Source: Streptomyces sp. NBC_00306 (GTDB lineage: Bacteria; Actinomycetota; Actinomycetes; Streptomycetales; Streptomycetaceae). From it: a stretch of 64,000 bases of DNA. The stretch covers positions 4,712,001-4,776,000 of the forward strand of contig NZ_CP108032.1 of assembly GCF_036169555.1 (NCBI RefSeq). The letters are read 5' to 3'. A model generated the notes under the pieces. The model saw only the letters and a list, made by a program, of their open reading frames with translations. It had not been told where the DNA came from and ran no database searches. Positions 1 to 9,733 of this stretch are shown here, one piece after another. The stretch's first letter is position 1; every line of letters starts with the position of its first letter. The position numbers were made by a program, and so were the translations under genes.

Positions 1-526
1 CGTCGTGGTGCGGCGGCGGGGGGTAGCCGAACCCGGCCCGCAGCAGCGGGATGCGGCGGCCGATGAACCAGCTGCACAGGCGGTGCCAGATGACCACCAG
101 ACACTCGGCGAGGAAGCGGTCCTCGTCCCGGCCGAGGTCGTTGCGCACCACGAACACCGCCTCGTCGCCGTCCCGGGTGAGGGCGAGGTCGGGGCCGCCG
201 GGGAACAGCCCGTAGAAGGCGGCACCGCGCTCGATCGCCGCGCCCAGATCACGGCAGCCCAGCGTGGCGTGGCACATCATCGCGAAGGTGCCCGGGCGGC
301 TCGGCGACGGGCCGAGACCGAGGAACTCGTCGTGGGTCGCCCGGTACAGCGCCCGGAACAGCAGGCCGAACTGGTCGGCGGTGACGCGGGCCCGGTCGTC
401 GCTCAGCAGCAGCGGGGGGATGCCGGCGGTCTGGAGCAGCGGGACGGTGTCGAGGCCGTGACGCTCCGCCCCACGCAGCACGGCCCGCACATGGTGCACG
501 GTGATCGTCCGCTTCCCCATGGTCAT
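1..526 (-). CDS. AraC-family transcriptional regulator, N-terminal part (runs off left edge)
   Basis: About 175 residues are visible; the frame is open to base 1, so the C-terminal part, including any AraC helix-turn-helix, lies outside the window. The visible part, with segments such as GLDTVPLLQTAGIP, TADQFGLLFRALYR and MMCHATLGCRDLGAAI, resembles the N-terminal ligand-sensing domain (Arabinose_bd type) of the AraC/OruR group. Two in-frame ATG codons (526 and 520) are possible starts and neither has a convincing Shine-Dalgarno sequence. It diverges from the acyl-CoA ligase gene 88 bp away, so a local regulatory role is plausible but inferred. Confidence 0.75.
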   Translation of the reverse strand, partial: MTMGKRTITVHHVRAVLRGAERHGLDTVPLLQTAGIPPLLLSDDRARVTADQFGLLFRALYRATHDEFLGLGPSPSRPGTFAMMCHATLGCRDLGAAIERGAAFYGLFPGGPDLALTRDGDEAVFVVRNDLGRDEDRFLAECLVVIWHRLCSWFIGRRIPLLRAGFGYPPPPHHD

Positions 527-561
527 CGACGGTAGCGGGGTTGAGCGGTGGGGTCAGCGGG

Positions 562-593
562 CGTGACGGTTTCCGTCATGCCACCGGCGGTGG
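562..593. promoter_or_regulatory. Two small palindromes in the araC/acyl-CoA ligase divergent promoter
   Basis: TGACGG and CCGTCA (564-569/573-578, 3-nt spacer) are followed at once by CCACCG/CGGTGG (581-586/588-593, 1-nt spacer). They sit in the only intergenic space shared by the two divergent genes, so they may be operators. No protein can be assigned from sequence. Confidence 0.3.
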
Positions 594-614
594 CCACGTC
601 CTTACGTTCGGTGC

Positions 615-2414
<1,800 letters not shown>

Positions 2415-2435
2415 GGCGACCGGCGGACCCAAGGC

Positions 2436-2476
2436 AGGAGCCCTGCCCCGCACTGGACGTGCGGGGCAGGGCTCCT
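2436..2476. terminator. Bidirectional terminator between acyl-CoA ligase and cold-shock genes
   Basis: Perfect 18-bp inverted repeat (arms 2436-2453 and 2459-2476, loop TGGAC) between two convergent stop codons. GC-rich hairpins without a long U-tract are the usual terminator form in Streptomyces. Confidence 0.8.
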
Positions 2477-2517
2477 TGGTACTGCTAAGTCGTGCGCGAT
2501 CGACGACCCATGGCTGA

Positions 2518-2721
2518 TTAGGCCGGGGTCACGTTCTCCGCCTGCGGGCCCTTCGGACCCTGAGTGACGTCGAAGTTCACGACCTGGTTCTCCTCGAGGG
2601 AGCGGAAGCCAGACGCGTTGATCGCGGAGTAGTGGACGAAGACATCCGGGCCGCCGCCGTCCTGGGCGATGAAGCCGAAGCCCTTTTCAGCGTTGAACCA
2701 CTTGACGGTTCCGGTAGCCAT
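2518..2721 (-). CDS. Cold-shock domain protein (CspA family, 67 aa)
   Basis: Single five-strand OB-fold cold-shock domain starting MATGTVKWFNAEKGFGFI. RNP1 (KGFGFI) is at residues 13-18 and RNP2 (VFVHY) at 27-31; the length of 67 aa is typical. It binds single-stranded RNA/DNA and acts as an RNA chaperone. The ATG at 2721 is chosen over the upstream in-frame ATG because a strong SD (AAGGAGG) lies just upstream and the family starts at MA.GTVKWF. It has a leader of roughly 120 nt with a hairpin/U-tract element, and is divergent from mqnA. From memory this corresponds to the S. coelicolor cold-shock gene next to mqnA. Confidence 0.95.
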   Translation of the reverse strand: MATGTVKWFNAEKGFGFIAQDGGGPDVFVHYSAINASGFRSLEENQVVNFDVTQGPKGPQAENVTPA

Positions 2722-2775
2722 AAGCCCTCCTTGGGCCAAAGGGTTGCCCTGCTCCAGAACCTGCAAACAAGTCTG

Positions 2776-2813
2776 AAAACTACAAAAGCCTGCGGGTCAC
2801 ATGCTCCGCAGGC
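2776..2813 (-). promoter_or_regulatory. Terminator-like hairpin plus U-tract in the cold-shock mRNA leader (candidate attenuator)
   Basis: Read on the minus strand, GCCTGCGG and CCGCAGGC (2813-2806 and 2795-2788, 10-nt loop) form an 8-bp GC stem followed directly by TTTTGTAGTTTT. This is an intrinsic-terminator layout and sits 55-90 nt upstream of the cold-shock start codon, with no other gene upstream on that strand. It could be an attenuator or an RNA thermosensor element. Confidence 0.6.
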
Positions 2814-2851
2814 TCTGTACTGCAAGGGAAACCAAACTGCAACTTGCGTCG

Positions 2852-2857
2852 AGCCTA
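2852..2857 (-). promoter_or_regulatory. Putative extended -10 of the cold-shock gene promoter
   Basis: Minus-strand TGCTAGGCT is a TGN-extended TAGGCT hexamer of the HrdB type. Transcription would start near 2845 and give a leader of about 120 nt that includes the hairpin. No good -35 is visible. Confidence 0.4.
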
Positions 2858-3027
2858 GCACGCAGGGTGTTCACAGCGGTAGAGGGAAAGATCACGTCAC
2901 CCGGACGTTTGAAAAGATCTTGGTCTGCTGACGAATCGCAGCTCGGGAGGGGCGCGGGCGGCGTCCCCGTGGCCGCCAGGCGCGTGCCGCGCACGCCCCC
3001 GGCGCGTCGCGCCGGCCTCCACAGGTC

Positions 3028-3033
3028 TAGCCT
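3028..3033 (+). promoter_or_regulatory. Putative -10 of mqnA (leaderless mRNA)
   Basis: TAGCCT ends 7 nt before the GTG at 3040, so transcription would start at or next to the first base of the start codon. There is no SD upstream of that GTG, which agrees with a leaderless mRNA. Confidence 0.4.
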
Positions 3034-3039
3034 CGCGAT

Positions 3040-3918
3040 GTGGACAGTCTTGGAGAAAGCACAGCAGCCGACCACCGTCGCAGCCGCCCCCGTGTGGGGC
3101 ACATCCAGTTCCTCAACTGTCTCCCTCTGTACTGGGGGCTGGCGCGCACCGGAACCCTCCTCGATCTCGAGCTGTCGAAGGACACCCCGGAGAAGCTCAG
3201 CGAGCAGCTGGTGCGCGGTGATCTGGACATCGCGCCCGTCACCCTCGTGGAATTCCTGCGCAACGCGGACCGGCTCGTCGCCTTTCCGGACCTCGCGGTC
3301 GGCTGTGACGGACCGGTCATGTCCTGTGTGATCGTGTCGCAGGTGCCGCTGGAGAAGCTCTCCGGGGCGCGGGTCGCGCTGGGTTCCACCTCCCGCACCT
3401 CCGTACGCCTGGCGCAGCTGCTGCTGGCCGAGCAGTACCAGGTCACTCCGGACTACTACACATGCCCGCCCGACCTCGGCCAGATGATGCTGGAGGCCGA
3501 GGCCGCCGTGCTGATCGGGGACGCCGCGCTGCGCGCCTCGCTGCACGACGCGCCGCGGCTCGGCCTCCAGGTCCACGACCTGGGGAAGATGTGGAAGGAG
3601 TGGACCGGGCTGCCGTTCGTCTTCGCGGTGTGGGCGGCGCGCAAGGACTATCTGGCCCGCGAGCCCGAGATGGTGCACGAGGTCCACGAGGCCTTCCTCG
3701 CCTCCCGCGATCTCTCCCTCCAGGAGGTCGCCAAGGTCTCCGAGCAGGCCGCACGCTGGGAGACCTTCGACGCGGAGCTGCTGGAGCGGTACTTCCGTAC
3801 GCTCGACTTCCGCTTCGGCCCCGACCAGCTCGCCGGGGTACGCGAGTTCGCCCGCCGCACGGGGCCGGCCACCGGCTACCCGTCGGACGTGACGGTCGAA
3901 CTGCTCGGCGCCCGATGA
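3040..3918 (+). CDS. mqnA: Chorismate dehydratase MqnA (futalosine menaquinone pathway)
   Basis: 292-residue protein of the MqnA/MqnD periplasmic-binding-protein-like fold. It dehydrates chorismate to 3-[(1-carboxyvinyl)oxy]benzoate, the first step of the futalosine route to menaquinone. Diagnostic segments are VGHIQFLNCLPLYWGL near residue 20, GDLDIAPVTLVEFLRN, and GDAALRAS in the second half. The GTG start at 3040 puts the conserved VGHIQFLN about 20 residues in; the ATG two bases upstream is in another frame. Its pathway partners mqnC and menG lie 3-5 kb downstream; mqnB, mqnD and mqnE are not in the window. Confidence 0.95.
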   Translation: MDSLGESTAADHRRSRPRVGHIQFLNCLPLYWGLARTGTLLDLELSKDTPEKLSEQLVRGDLDIAPVTLVEFLRNADRLVAFPDLAVGCDGPVMSCVIVSQVPLEKLSGARVALGSTSRTSVRLAQLLLAEQYQVTPDYYTCPPDLGQMMLEAEAAVLIGDAALRASLHDAPRLGLQVHDLGKMWKEWTGLPFVFAVWAARKDYLAREPEMVHEVHEAFLASRDLSLQEVAKVSEQAARWETFDAELLERYFRTLDFRFGPDQLAGVREFARRTGPATGYPSDVTVELLGAR

Positions 3919-3922
3919 CCGT

Positions 3923-3945
3923 CGGCCCGGGTGACCGCCGGGCCG
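3923..3945 (+). terminator. Hairpin after mqnA
   Basis: CGGCCCGG and CCGGGCCG (3923-3930/3938-3945, 7-nt loop) begin five bases after the mqnA stop; probable terminator. Confidence 0.5.
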
Positions 3946-3973
3946 TGTGATCGTCTCAGCGCGCGAGGTCCGT

Positions 3974-4017
3974 AGGGCGCGCGCTGATCCACGCCCGCAG
4001 GGCGCGCGCTGATCCAC
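3974..4017. repeat. 19-bp direct repeat between mqnA and esterase
   Basis: A 19-bp motif beginning AGGGCGCGCGCTGATC occurs at 3974-3992 and again at 3999-4017 (period 25) in the gap between two convergent genes. Confidence 0.6.
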
Positions 4018-4032
4018 AGGGCGGGCCGATCC

Positions 4033-5070
4033 TCAGGACGTCGGGACGGGCGCCTGCATGTGCTTGCTGATCCACTCGATGGATCCGTCCCCCATGCCCT
4101 GCACATACGTCTTGGCGTTGTGCTCGCCGTCCTGGATGACCTGGAGGCGGGTCTTCACCGGGCCCTTGCCGTAGTCGCGCACGAACTTCTTCACCCGCGC
4201 GACCCCCGACTCCTTCGTGCCCACCTGGAACGCCAGATAGACCGCGTTGGCCCCGGTGTCCGGCCTCGCGCCGAGCGCCTCGGCGAGCTTCTCCGGGTTG
4301 TTGGCCTGCCGTTGGGGCTCATGGCCCGACCAGAGCGGGGAGTCCGGCACGGTGTCCGGGCCCGAGGCGATGACGGCCTTGAACCGGTCCGGCCGCTGGA
4401 GCACGGACTTCAGGCCCACGAACGCGCCCGATGACGAGCCCATGAACGCCCAGCCGTCGCGGCTGGTGAAGGTGCGGAAGTTGGCCTTCACGAAGTCGGG
4501 GACGTCCTCGGTCATCCAGGTGCCCATCTTCGGCTGCCCGGGTATGTCGCTGCCGTCGTAGTAGTTCTCCGCGTCCGGGTTCAGCACCGGCATCACCACG
4601 ATGAAGGGAAGGCTCCTTCCCTCCTTCGACCACTTCGCGATGCTGCTCTGGAGCCCCAGGTCCGTGCCCATCCAGTAGTTGTTCGGATAGCCGTTGCCGC
4701 CGGGAAGGGCTATCAGGACGGGGAAGCCGCTGCTCGCGTACTTCTCGTCGAAGTACTGCTCGGGCGCCCACACCCAGACCTTGCCCGTGAAGCCGGACTT
4801 CCTGCCCTCCAGGGTGGTGACGCCTATCCGGGTGCCGTCGTCCAGCGTGTTCTGGGTGGTGAAGGAGGCCTTGGGGCCGGTCGGCAGCAGCGTCTTGGCG
4901 GCGGCCTCGGCTGCCGCCCCGCCTCCGGTCTGCGCGCCACCGCTGCCGGTGGGGGCCGTCACGGCCGGTCCGTCGAAGCTCACCGGTTCGCCCTCGTCGG
5001 AGCAGCCCGTGGCGAGCAGGACGGAGCCGAGGGCGGCGGCGGTCACGAGGGCGCGGGAGAGGCGATTCAT
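4033..5070 (-). CDS. Putative esterase D-fold alpha/beta-hydrolase lipoprotein
   Basis: 345 residues. The N-terminus is a lipoprotein signal with a lipobox ending in Cys23 (LATGC), so the mature protein should be anchored to the outer face of the membrane. After a Gly/Ala-rich linker the body matches the PF00756-type esterase fold: PVLIALPGGNG (oxyanion region), FMGSSSGAF as the GxSxG nucleophile elbow, and DGEHNAKTYVQGM with the likely catalytic His. Related proteins include S-formylglutathione hydrolase, enterochelin esterase and antigen-85 mycolyltransferases; the substrate is unknown. ATG 5070 has GGAG about 8 nt upstream. It diverges from the kinase gene. Confidence 0.8.
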   Translation of the reverse strand: MNRLSRALVTAAALGSVLLATGCSDEGEPVSFDGPAVTAPTGSGGAQTGGGAAAEAAAKTLLPTGPKASFTTQNTLDDGTRIGVTTLEGRKSGFTGKVWVWAPEQYFDEKYASSGFPVLIALPGGNGYPNNYWMGTDLGLQSSIAKWSKEGRSLPFIVVMPVLNPDAENYYDGSDIPGQPKMGTWMTEDVPDFVKANFRTFTSRDGWAFMGSSSGAFVGLKSVLQRPDRFKAVIASGPDTVPDSPLWSGHEPQRQANNPEKLAEALGARPDTGANAVYLAFQVGTKESGVARVKKFVRDYGKGPVKTRLQVIQDGEHNAKTYVQGMGDGSIEWISKHMQAPVPTS

Positions 5071-5289
5071 GCAGGGAGCTCCGAGGGTTCCGGCGCAGTC
5101 GGCGGCGCGGGCGGGGCGCAGGCATCTTTTCGGACAAGCTGCGCGAACGGCGACCTGGGAGACGGCCGGTACCCGGGATCGGTTGGCCACCGGGCGCGGG
5201 CAATCCCCGTGATGCCGGACACGCCGGGGCCTACCCTGATGAGCAGCAGGGGCGGGCGGGACAGGCGTGGAACAACCGGGGGAGTACAG

Positions 5290-6939
5290 ATGCAGCCGCT
5301 GGATCCGGGCGAGCCGCGGAGCATCGGTGCGTACCGGCTGCTCGGTCGGCTGGGGGCGGGCGGAATGGGCCGCGTCTACCTCGGGCGCAGTGCCGGCGGC
5401 CGCACCGTCGCGGTGAAGATCGTCCATCCGCACTTCGCGCTCGACGAGGAGTTCCGGGCCCGGTTCCGCCGCGAGGTCGACGCGGCACGGCGGGTCGGCG
5501 GCCAGTGGACGGCGCCCGTGCTCGACGCCGACCCGGAGGCGTCCGTGCCGTGGGTGGCGACCGGATATGTGGCCGGACCCCCGCTGTCCCAGGCGGTGAC
5601 GGAACACGGCCCGCTGCCCGCCCACTCGGTACGGGTGCTGGGCGCGGGTCTCGCCGAGGCGCTGGCGGCCGTGCACGCGCTGGACCTGGTGCACCGCGAC
5701 GTGAAGCCGTCCAACGTGCTCCTCACCCTCGACGGGCCACGGCTGATCGACTTCGGGATCGCCCGCGCCACCGAGGGCACCGCCTCCCTCACCTCCACCG
5801 GCGTCTCCGTCGGATCGCCGGGCTACATGTCGCCCGAGCAGATCCTCGGCAAGGGCATCACCGGGGCCGCCGACGTCTTCTCGCTGGGCGCGGTCCTCGC
5901 GTTCGCGGCGACGGGGACCGCTCCCTTCCCCGGCGACTCCTCGGCGGCGCTGCTCTACAAGGTGGTGCACGAGGAACCCGAACTGGCCGGTCTGGAGGGC
6001 GATCTGCGCGACCTGGTCGCCCAGTGCCTCGCCAAGGACCCCTCCGCGCGGCCGTCACCCGGCGAGATCGCGCGCCGGCTCGCGCCCGGCGGGGCCGCCG
6101 CGCTGGTCGCCGCCGGCTGGCTGCCGGGACCGCTGGTCGAGCAGGTGAGCCGGTCCGCGGTGACGCTGCTGAACCTGGAGCCGGCGGACCAGGCCGTGGC
6201 GGACGCCGCGTCGGGGCCGGTGGCCTTCAGCAGCCCCGCGATCGGGACGTTCGGACCGCCGGTCGACCCCGTCGGTCAGCTGCCCTCCCACCCCGGCGGT
6301 GCGGCGACGGGGCCGGCCGCGCCACCCGCCGGCCCTCCCGGGACACCGCCCGGCAGGCGCCGGGTGAGCTGCACCGTGACCCTGACGCTCGCCGCCGCGC
6401 TGGCCGCGGTGACGATCGGCGGCGGCTTCCTGTTGGACCTGTGGCCGGGCACCGGTGGCGGAGGGAACAACACCGACACCGGGGCCGAACCGCCGGGCTC
6501 CAGCGCCGCGTCCACCCCCGGCCCGTCCACTCCCCGCCCTTCCGCCTCGGCCTCTCAGGAGCCCGGGGACAAGGTGACGGCCGTACCGAAGGCCTTCATC
6601 GGCAGCTGGGAGGGTCCCTTCAAGGTCAGCCTCGCGGGAAGTGAACTGGAGGCGGGGACCTTCACCGTCGTCATCCGTGCGGGCAGGACGGGCGCGACGT
6701 TCGGCACGGTCAGCCAGTACGACGCGCTCGGCAACCTCTCCTGCGAGGACAACCTCGTCCTGCGCGGCGCGACGACCGCCGAGCTCGTCGCCGACGGCAG
6801 CTCCAGCGGTAAACCCGGCAACACCTGCACACCGGGCACCCACACGGTGAAGCTGCGCCTGGACGGGGACCGGGTCCAGTACACATCGCGCGAGCCGCGG
6901 GCGGGCGATCCGCGCGCCACGCTGGAGCGTACGGACTGA
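5290..6939 (+). CDS. Transmembrane Ser/Thr protein kinase (Hanks type) with extracytoplasmic sensor domain
   Basis: 549 residues. The kinase domain spans about 15-270: glycine loop LGAGGMGRVY (21-30), ATP lysine K43, catalytic HRD (135-137), DFG (154-156) and APE-like MSPEQ. All key residues are present, so it should be active. A Pro/Gly linker leads to one membrane helix (VTLTLAAALAAVTIGGGFLL, about 368-387), then a Thr/Ser/Pro-rich stalk and an outer domain of about 115 residues beginning FIGSWEGPFKVSL, probably the sensor. It lacks the PASTA repeats of PknB. ATG 5290 is chosen because GGGGGAG lies just upstream and Y15 then starts the kinase fold normally. Confidence 0.92.
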   Translation: MQPLDPGEPRSIGAYRLLGRLGAGGMGRVYLGRSAGGRTVAVKIVHPHFALDEEFRARFRREVDAARRVGGQWTAPVLDADPEASVPWVATGYVAGPPLSQAVTEHGPLPAHSVRVLGAGLAEALAAVHALDLVHRDVKPSNVLLTLDGPRLIDFGIARATEGTASLTSTGVSVGSPGYMSPEQILGKGITGAADVFSLGAVLAFAATGTAPFPGDSSAALLYKVVHEEPELAGLEGDLRDLVAQCLAKDPSARPSPGEIARRLAPGGAAALVAAGWLPGPLVEQVSRSAVTLLNLEPADQAVADAASGPVAFSSPAIGTFGPPVDPVGQLPSHPGGAATGPAAPPAGPPGTPPGRRRVSCTVTLTLAAALAAVTIGGGFLLDLWPGTGGGGNNTDTGAEPPGSSAASTPGPSTPRPSASASQEPGDKVTAVPKAFIGSWEGPFKVSLAGSELEAGTFTVVIRAGRTGATFGTVSQYDALGNLSCEDNLVLRGATTAELVADGSSSGKPGNTCTPGTHTVKLRLDGDRVQYTSREPRAGDPRATLERTD

Positions 6940-7031
6940 CTCCGGGCACCGGCCGGAAGGCGCCCGAAGCGGCTGGCGTAGGCTGGAGCGGCCCGCAGAT
7001 GCTCCGAAAAACCGCCGAAAGGTGACACCCG

Positions 7032-8231
7032 GTGACCGAGAAGGCCGACCTTCAGTCCGTGCTGGACCGTGCCGCTGAGGGCGGTCGGATCACGCCCGAG
7101 GAAGCGCTGGAGCTGTACCGCTCGGCCCCGCTGCACGCACTGGGAACGGCGGCCGACGCCGTCCGGCGGCGGCGCTATGCCGGTACCGAGCACATCGCGA
7201 CGTACATCATCGAGCGCAACATCAACTACACCAACGTGTGTGTCACGGCCTGCAAGTTCTGCGCCTTCTACGCGCCGCCGAAGGACACCGCGAAGGGCTG
7301 GACCCGCGATCTCGACGACATCCTGCGGCGCTGCGCGGAGACGGTCGAACTGGGCGGCACCCAGATCATGTTCCAGGGCGGGCACCACCCGGACTTCGGC
7401 GTCGAGTACTACGAGGAGCACTTCTCGGCGATCAAGAAGGCGTACCCGCAGCTGGTCATCCACTCCCTCGGCGCCTCCGAGATCGAGCACATGGCCCGGA
7501 TCTCCGGGGTCTCCGCGGAGGAGGCCATCCGCCGGATCCACGCCGCGGGCCTCGACTCGTTCGCGGGCGCCGGCGCCGAACTGCTCCCGGCCCGTCCGCG
7601 CCAGGCGATCGCCCCGCTGAAGGAGTCCGGCGAGCGCTGGCTGGAGATCATGGAGATCGCGCACGGCCTGGGCGTGGAATCGACCTCCACGATGCTCATG
7701 GGCACCGGCGAGACGAACGCCGAGCGGATCGAGCACCTGCGGATGATCCGCGACGTGCAGGACCGCACCGGCGGCTTCCGTGCCTTCATCCCGTACACGT
7801 ACCAGCCGCAGAACAACAAGCTGAAGGGCCAGACGCAGGCCACGCTCTTCGAGTACCTGCGGATCATCGCCATCGCCCGTCTCTTCCTCGACAACGTCGC
7901 GCACATCCAGGGCTCCTGGCTCACCACCGGCAAGGAGGTCGGCCAGCTCACCCTGCACTACGGCGCGGACGACCTCGGCTCGGTGATGCTGGAGGAGAAC
8001 GTCGTCTCCTCGGCCGGCGCCAAGCACCGCTCCAACCTGCACGAGATCATCGAGATGATCCGCACCGCCGACCGCGTCCCGGCGCAGCGCTCCACGACGT
8101 ACGAGCACCTCGTCGTGCACGACGACCCGGCGAACGACCCGGTCGACGACCGCGTCGCCTCGCACATCTCCTCCACGGCGATCGAGGGCGGCACGGCCCA
8201 CCCCGAGCTCAAGCTGCTGAGCGCCAACTGA
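7032..8231 (+). CDS. mqnC: Cyclic dehypoxanthine futalosine synthase MqnC (radical SAM)
   Basis: 399-residue radical SAM enzyme that cyclises dehypoxanthine futalosine in menaquinone synthesis. The [4Fe-4S]/SAM motif CVTACKFC supplies Cys70, Cys74 and Cys77, in the family context NYTNVCVTACKFCAFY; GGTQIMFQGGHHPD and HSLGASEIEH follow as in MqnC. Length is normal. The GTG start at 7032 has an AAAGGTG SD about 8 nt upstream. It is followed 7 nt after its stop by the amidohydrolase-like gene and then menG, all on the same strand. Confidence 0.96.
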   Translation: MTEKADLQSVLDRAAEGGRITPEEALELYRSAPLHALGTAADAVRRRRYAGTEHIATYIIERNINYTNVCVTACKFCAFYAPPKDTAKGWTRDLDDILRRCAETVELGGTQIMFQGGHHPDFGVEYYEEHFSAIKKAYPQLVIHSLGASEIEHMARISGVSAEEAIRRIHAAGLDSFAGAGAELLPARPRQAIAPLKESGERWLEIMEIAHGLGVESTSTMLMGTGETNAERIEHLRMIRDVQDRTGGFRAFIPYTYQPQNNKLKGQTQATLFEYLRIIAIARLFLDNVAHIQGSWLTTGKEVGQLTLHYGADDLGSVMLEENVVSSAGAKHRSNLHEIIEMIRTADRVPAQRSTTYEHLVVHDDPANDPVDDRVASHISSTAIEGGTAHPELKLLSAN

Positions 8232-8238
8232 GACCGCC

Positions 8239-8883
8239 TTGCTGACGATCCATGTGGCCGACGCCGTGTCGTTCGCCGGCCACAAGGACGTGCGGGCGGT
8301 CGTCGTCGACGCCGGGCTCATCGTGCAGATGGGTCCCTACGACGCGATGACCGCGGCGCGTCCCCAGGCGCGGGTGCGGACCTGGCCCGGGCTGCTGGTG
8401 CCGGGCCTGCGCCACCCCCAGGCGGTCGACCTGCTGGAGTCGGCCTACCACCCCGACCCGCGGGAGGCCGACGAGCTCGGCACCGAGCCGCTGACGGGGG
8501 ACGCCCTGGCGGCCCTGGAACTGGACGACAAGCGCCTCGGCGGCAGCGCCCGCCGGGGGCTTCAGCGGATGCTCGGGCACGGCGTCACCGCCGTCACCGG
8601 TCCCTTCAGCCGGCCCCCCGTCCGCACCGCCGTGGCCCGCTCCGGACTGCGGGTCCGCGAGCCCGTGCCGGTCCGGGCGACGGAGGGCGTCACACTCGAC
8701 CCGCTGCGGATCCTTCCGCTGAGCGCGCTGCTCGACGGGGAGCTCTCGGTCGGAGCGCCGGCAGACTTCGCCGTCTTCGACGTTCCCGTGGACGAGCCGC
8801 CCGCACAGGCGCTGCGCCTGCACGGCGCCGGGACGTGCGTGGCGACGGTCCTCGGCGGCCGGCTGGTGTACCGCCGCGCCTAG
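8239..8883 (+). CDS. Imidazolonepropionase-like composite-domain protein (reduced amidohydrolase-like, 214 aa)
   Basis: The start (LTIHVADAVSFAGHKDVRAVVVDAGLIVQMGPYD) and end (VGAPADFAVFDVPVD...CVATVLGGRLVYRR) look like the two halves of the beta-sandwich that flanks the TIM barrel in amidohydrolases such as HutI. The roughly 130 residues between them are too few for a full barrel and lack the HxH metal site, so classical hydrolase activity is unlikely. The predicted TTG start (8239) has no clear SD; GTG 8254 is an alternative. It lies between mqnC and menG on the same strand, which suggests a link to menaquinone synthesis, but no role is known to me. Confidence 0.7.
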   Translation: MLTIHVADAVSFAGHKDVRAVVVDAGLIVQMGPYDAMTAARPQARVRTWPGLLVPGLRHPQAVDLLESAYHPDPREADELGTEPLTGDALAALELDDKRLGGSARRGLQRMLGHGVTAVTGPFSRPPVRTAVARSGLRVREPVPVRATEGVTLDPLRILPLSALLDGELSVGAPADFAVFDVPVDEPPAQALRLHGAGTCVATVLGGRLVYRRA

Positions 8884-8913
8884 GTGTGCACCACGGCTGC
8901 TTGAATGGGCTGC

Positions 8914-9609
8914 GTGATCCGAGCCTCCCTGGACAAGCAGCCGCACGAAGTCGCCTCGATGTTCGACGACGTGGCGGCGAACTACGACCTCACCAACGAC
9001 GTCCTCTCGCTCGGCCAGGACCGGCGGTGGCGCAAGGAGGTCGCGAAGGCGGTGGACGCGCGTCCGGCGCAGAAGATCCTCGACCTCGCGGCCGGCACCG
9101 GCACCTCATCGCTGCCGTTCAGCGCGGCCGGTGCGTATGTCGTGCCCTGCGACTTCTCCCTCGGCATGCTCCGTGAGGGCAAGAAGCGCAACGCCTGGCT
9201 GCCGCTGACCGCGGGCGACGCGACGCGACTGCCGTTCCGCGACGGCGTCTTCGACGCGGTGACGATCTCCTTCGGGCTGCGCAACGTGCAGGAGACGGAC
9301 ACGGCCCTGCGCGAGATGTACCGGGTGACCCGGCCCGGCGGACGCATCGTGATCTGCGAGTTCTCGCACCCCACATGGGCCCCGTTCCGGACGGTCTACG
9401 AGGAGTACCTGATGCGGGCGCTGCCGCCGGTGGCGCGCGCGGTCTCCTCCAACCCCGACGCGTACGTCTACCTCGCCGAGTCCATCCAGTCCTGGCCGGA
9501 CCAGCCCGAGCTGGCGGCGAAGCTCCAGCGCGCGGGCTGGGCGAAGGTCGCCTGGCGGAACCTGTCGGGCGGAATCGTGGCGCTGCACCGGGGCACCAAG
9601 CCGGCCTGA
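8914..9609 (+). CDS. menG: Demethylmenaquinone methyltransferase MenG/UbiE
   Basis: SAM-dependent methyltransferase for the last step of menaquinone synthesis. Motif I is LDLAAGTGTSS (residues 56-66, with D57, G61, G63); DFSLGML and the post-motif GLRNVQ / PGGRIVICEFSHP are typical UbiE signatures. GTG 8914 gives the usual (M)IRASLDKQPHEVA.MFD N-terminus; an in-frame ATG at 8905 is possible. The protein is 231 aa from GTG. It is co-directional with mqnC and the intervening small gene. Confidence 0.94.
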   Translation: MIRASLDKQPHEVASMFDDVAANYDLTNDVLSLGQDRRWRKEVAKAVDARPAQKILDLAAGTGTSSLPFSAAGAYVVPCDFSLGMLREGKKRNAWLPLTAGDATRLPFRDGVFDAVTISFGLRNVQETDTALREMYRVTRPGGRIVICEFSHPTWAPFRTVYEEYLMRALPPVARAVSSNPDAYVYLAESIQSWPDQPELAAKLQRAGWAKVAWRNLSGGIVALHRGTKPA

Positions 9610-9659
9610 GCCGCACGCGCCGCGAGCGGCGGGAGCAACCGGCGAGAACGACGGGGGAG

Positions 9660-9687
9660 TTGACGGGAACCGTCCTGCGGGCAGGAT
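9660..9687 (+). promoter_or_regulatory. Putative HrdB-type promoter of the zinc-ribbon membrane protein gene
   Basis: TTGACG (9660-9665), a 16-nt spacer, then CAGGAT (9682-9687). This would start transcription about 40 nt before the ATG at 9734. Confidence 0.5.
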
Positions 9688-9733
9688 GTGTCAGTTCACT
9701 CGCAGCCCCGTTCCCCACGGTCCCGGAGTCTCC

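Noticed and set aside
5..535. Plus-strand open frame of 176 codons
   Set aside because: It is the antisense of the AraC-type N-terminal domain, is Gln/Arg/Ala-rich with no domain, and has no SD; the minus-strand frame has clear homology features.
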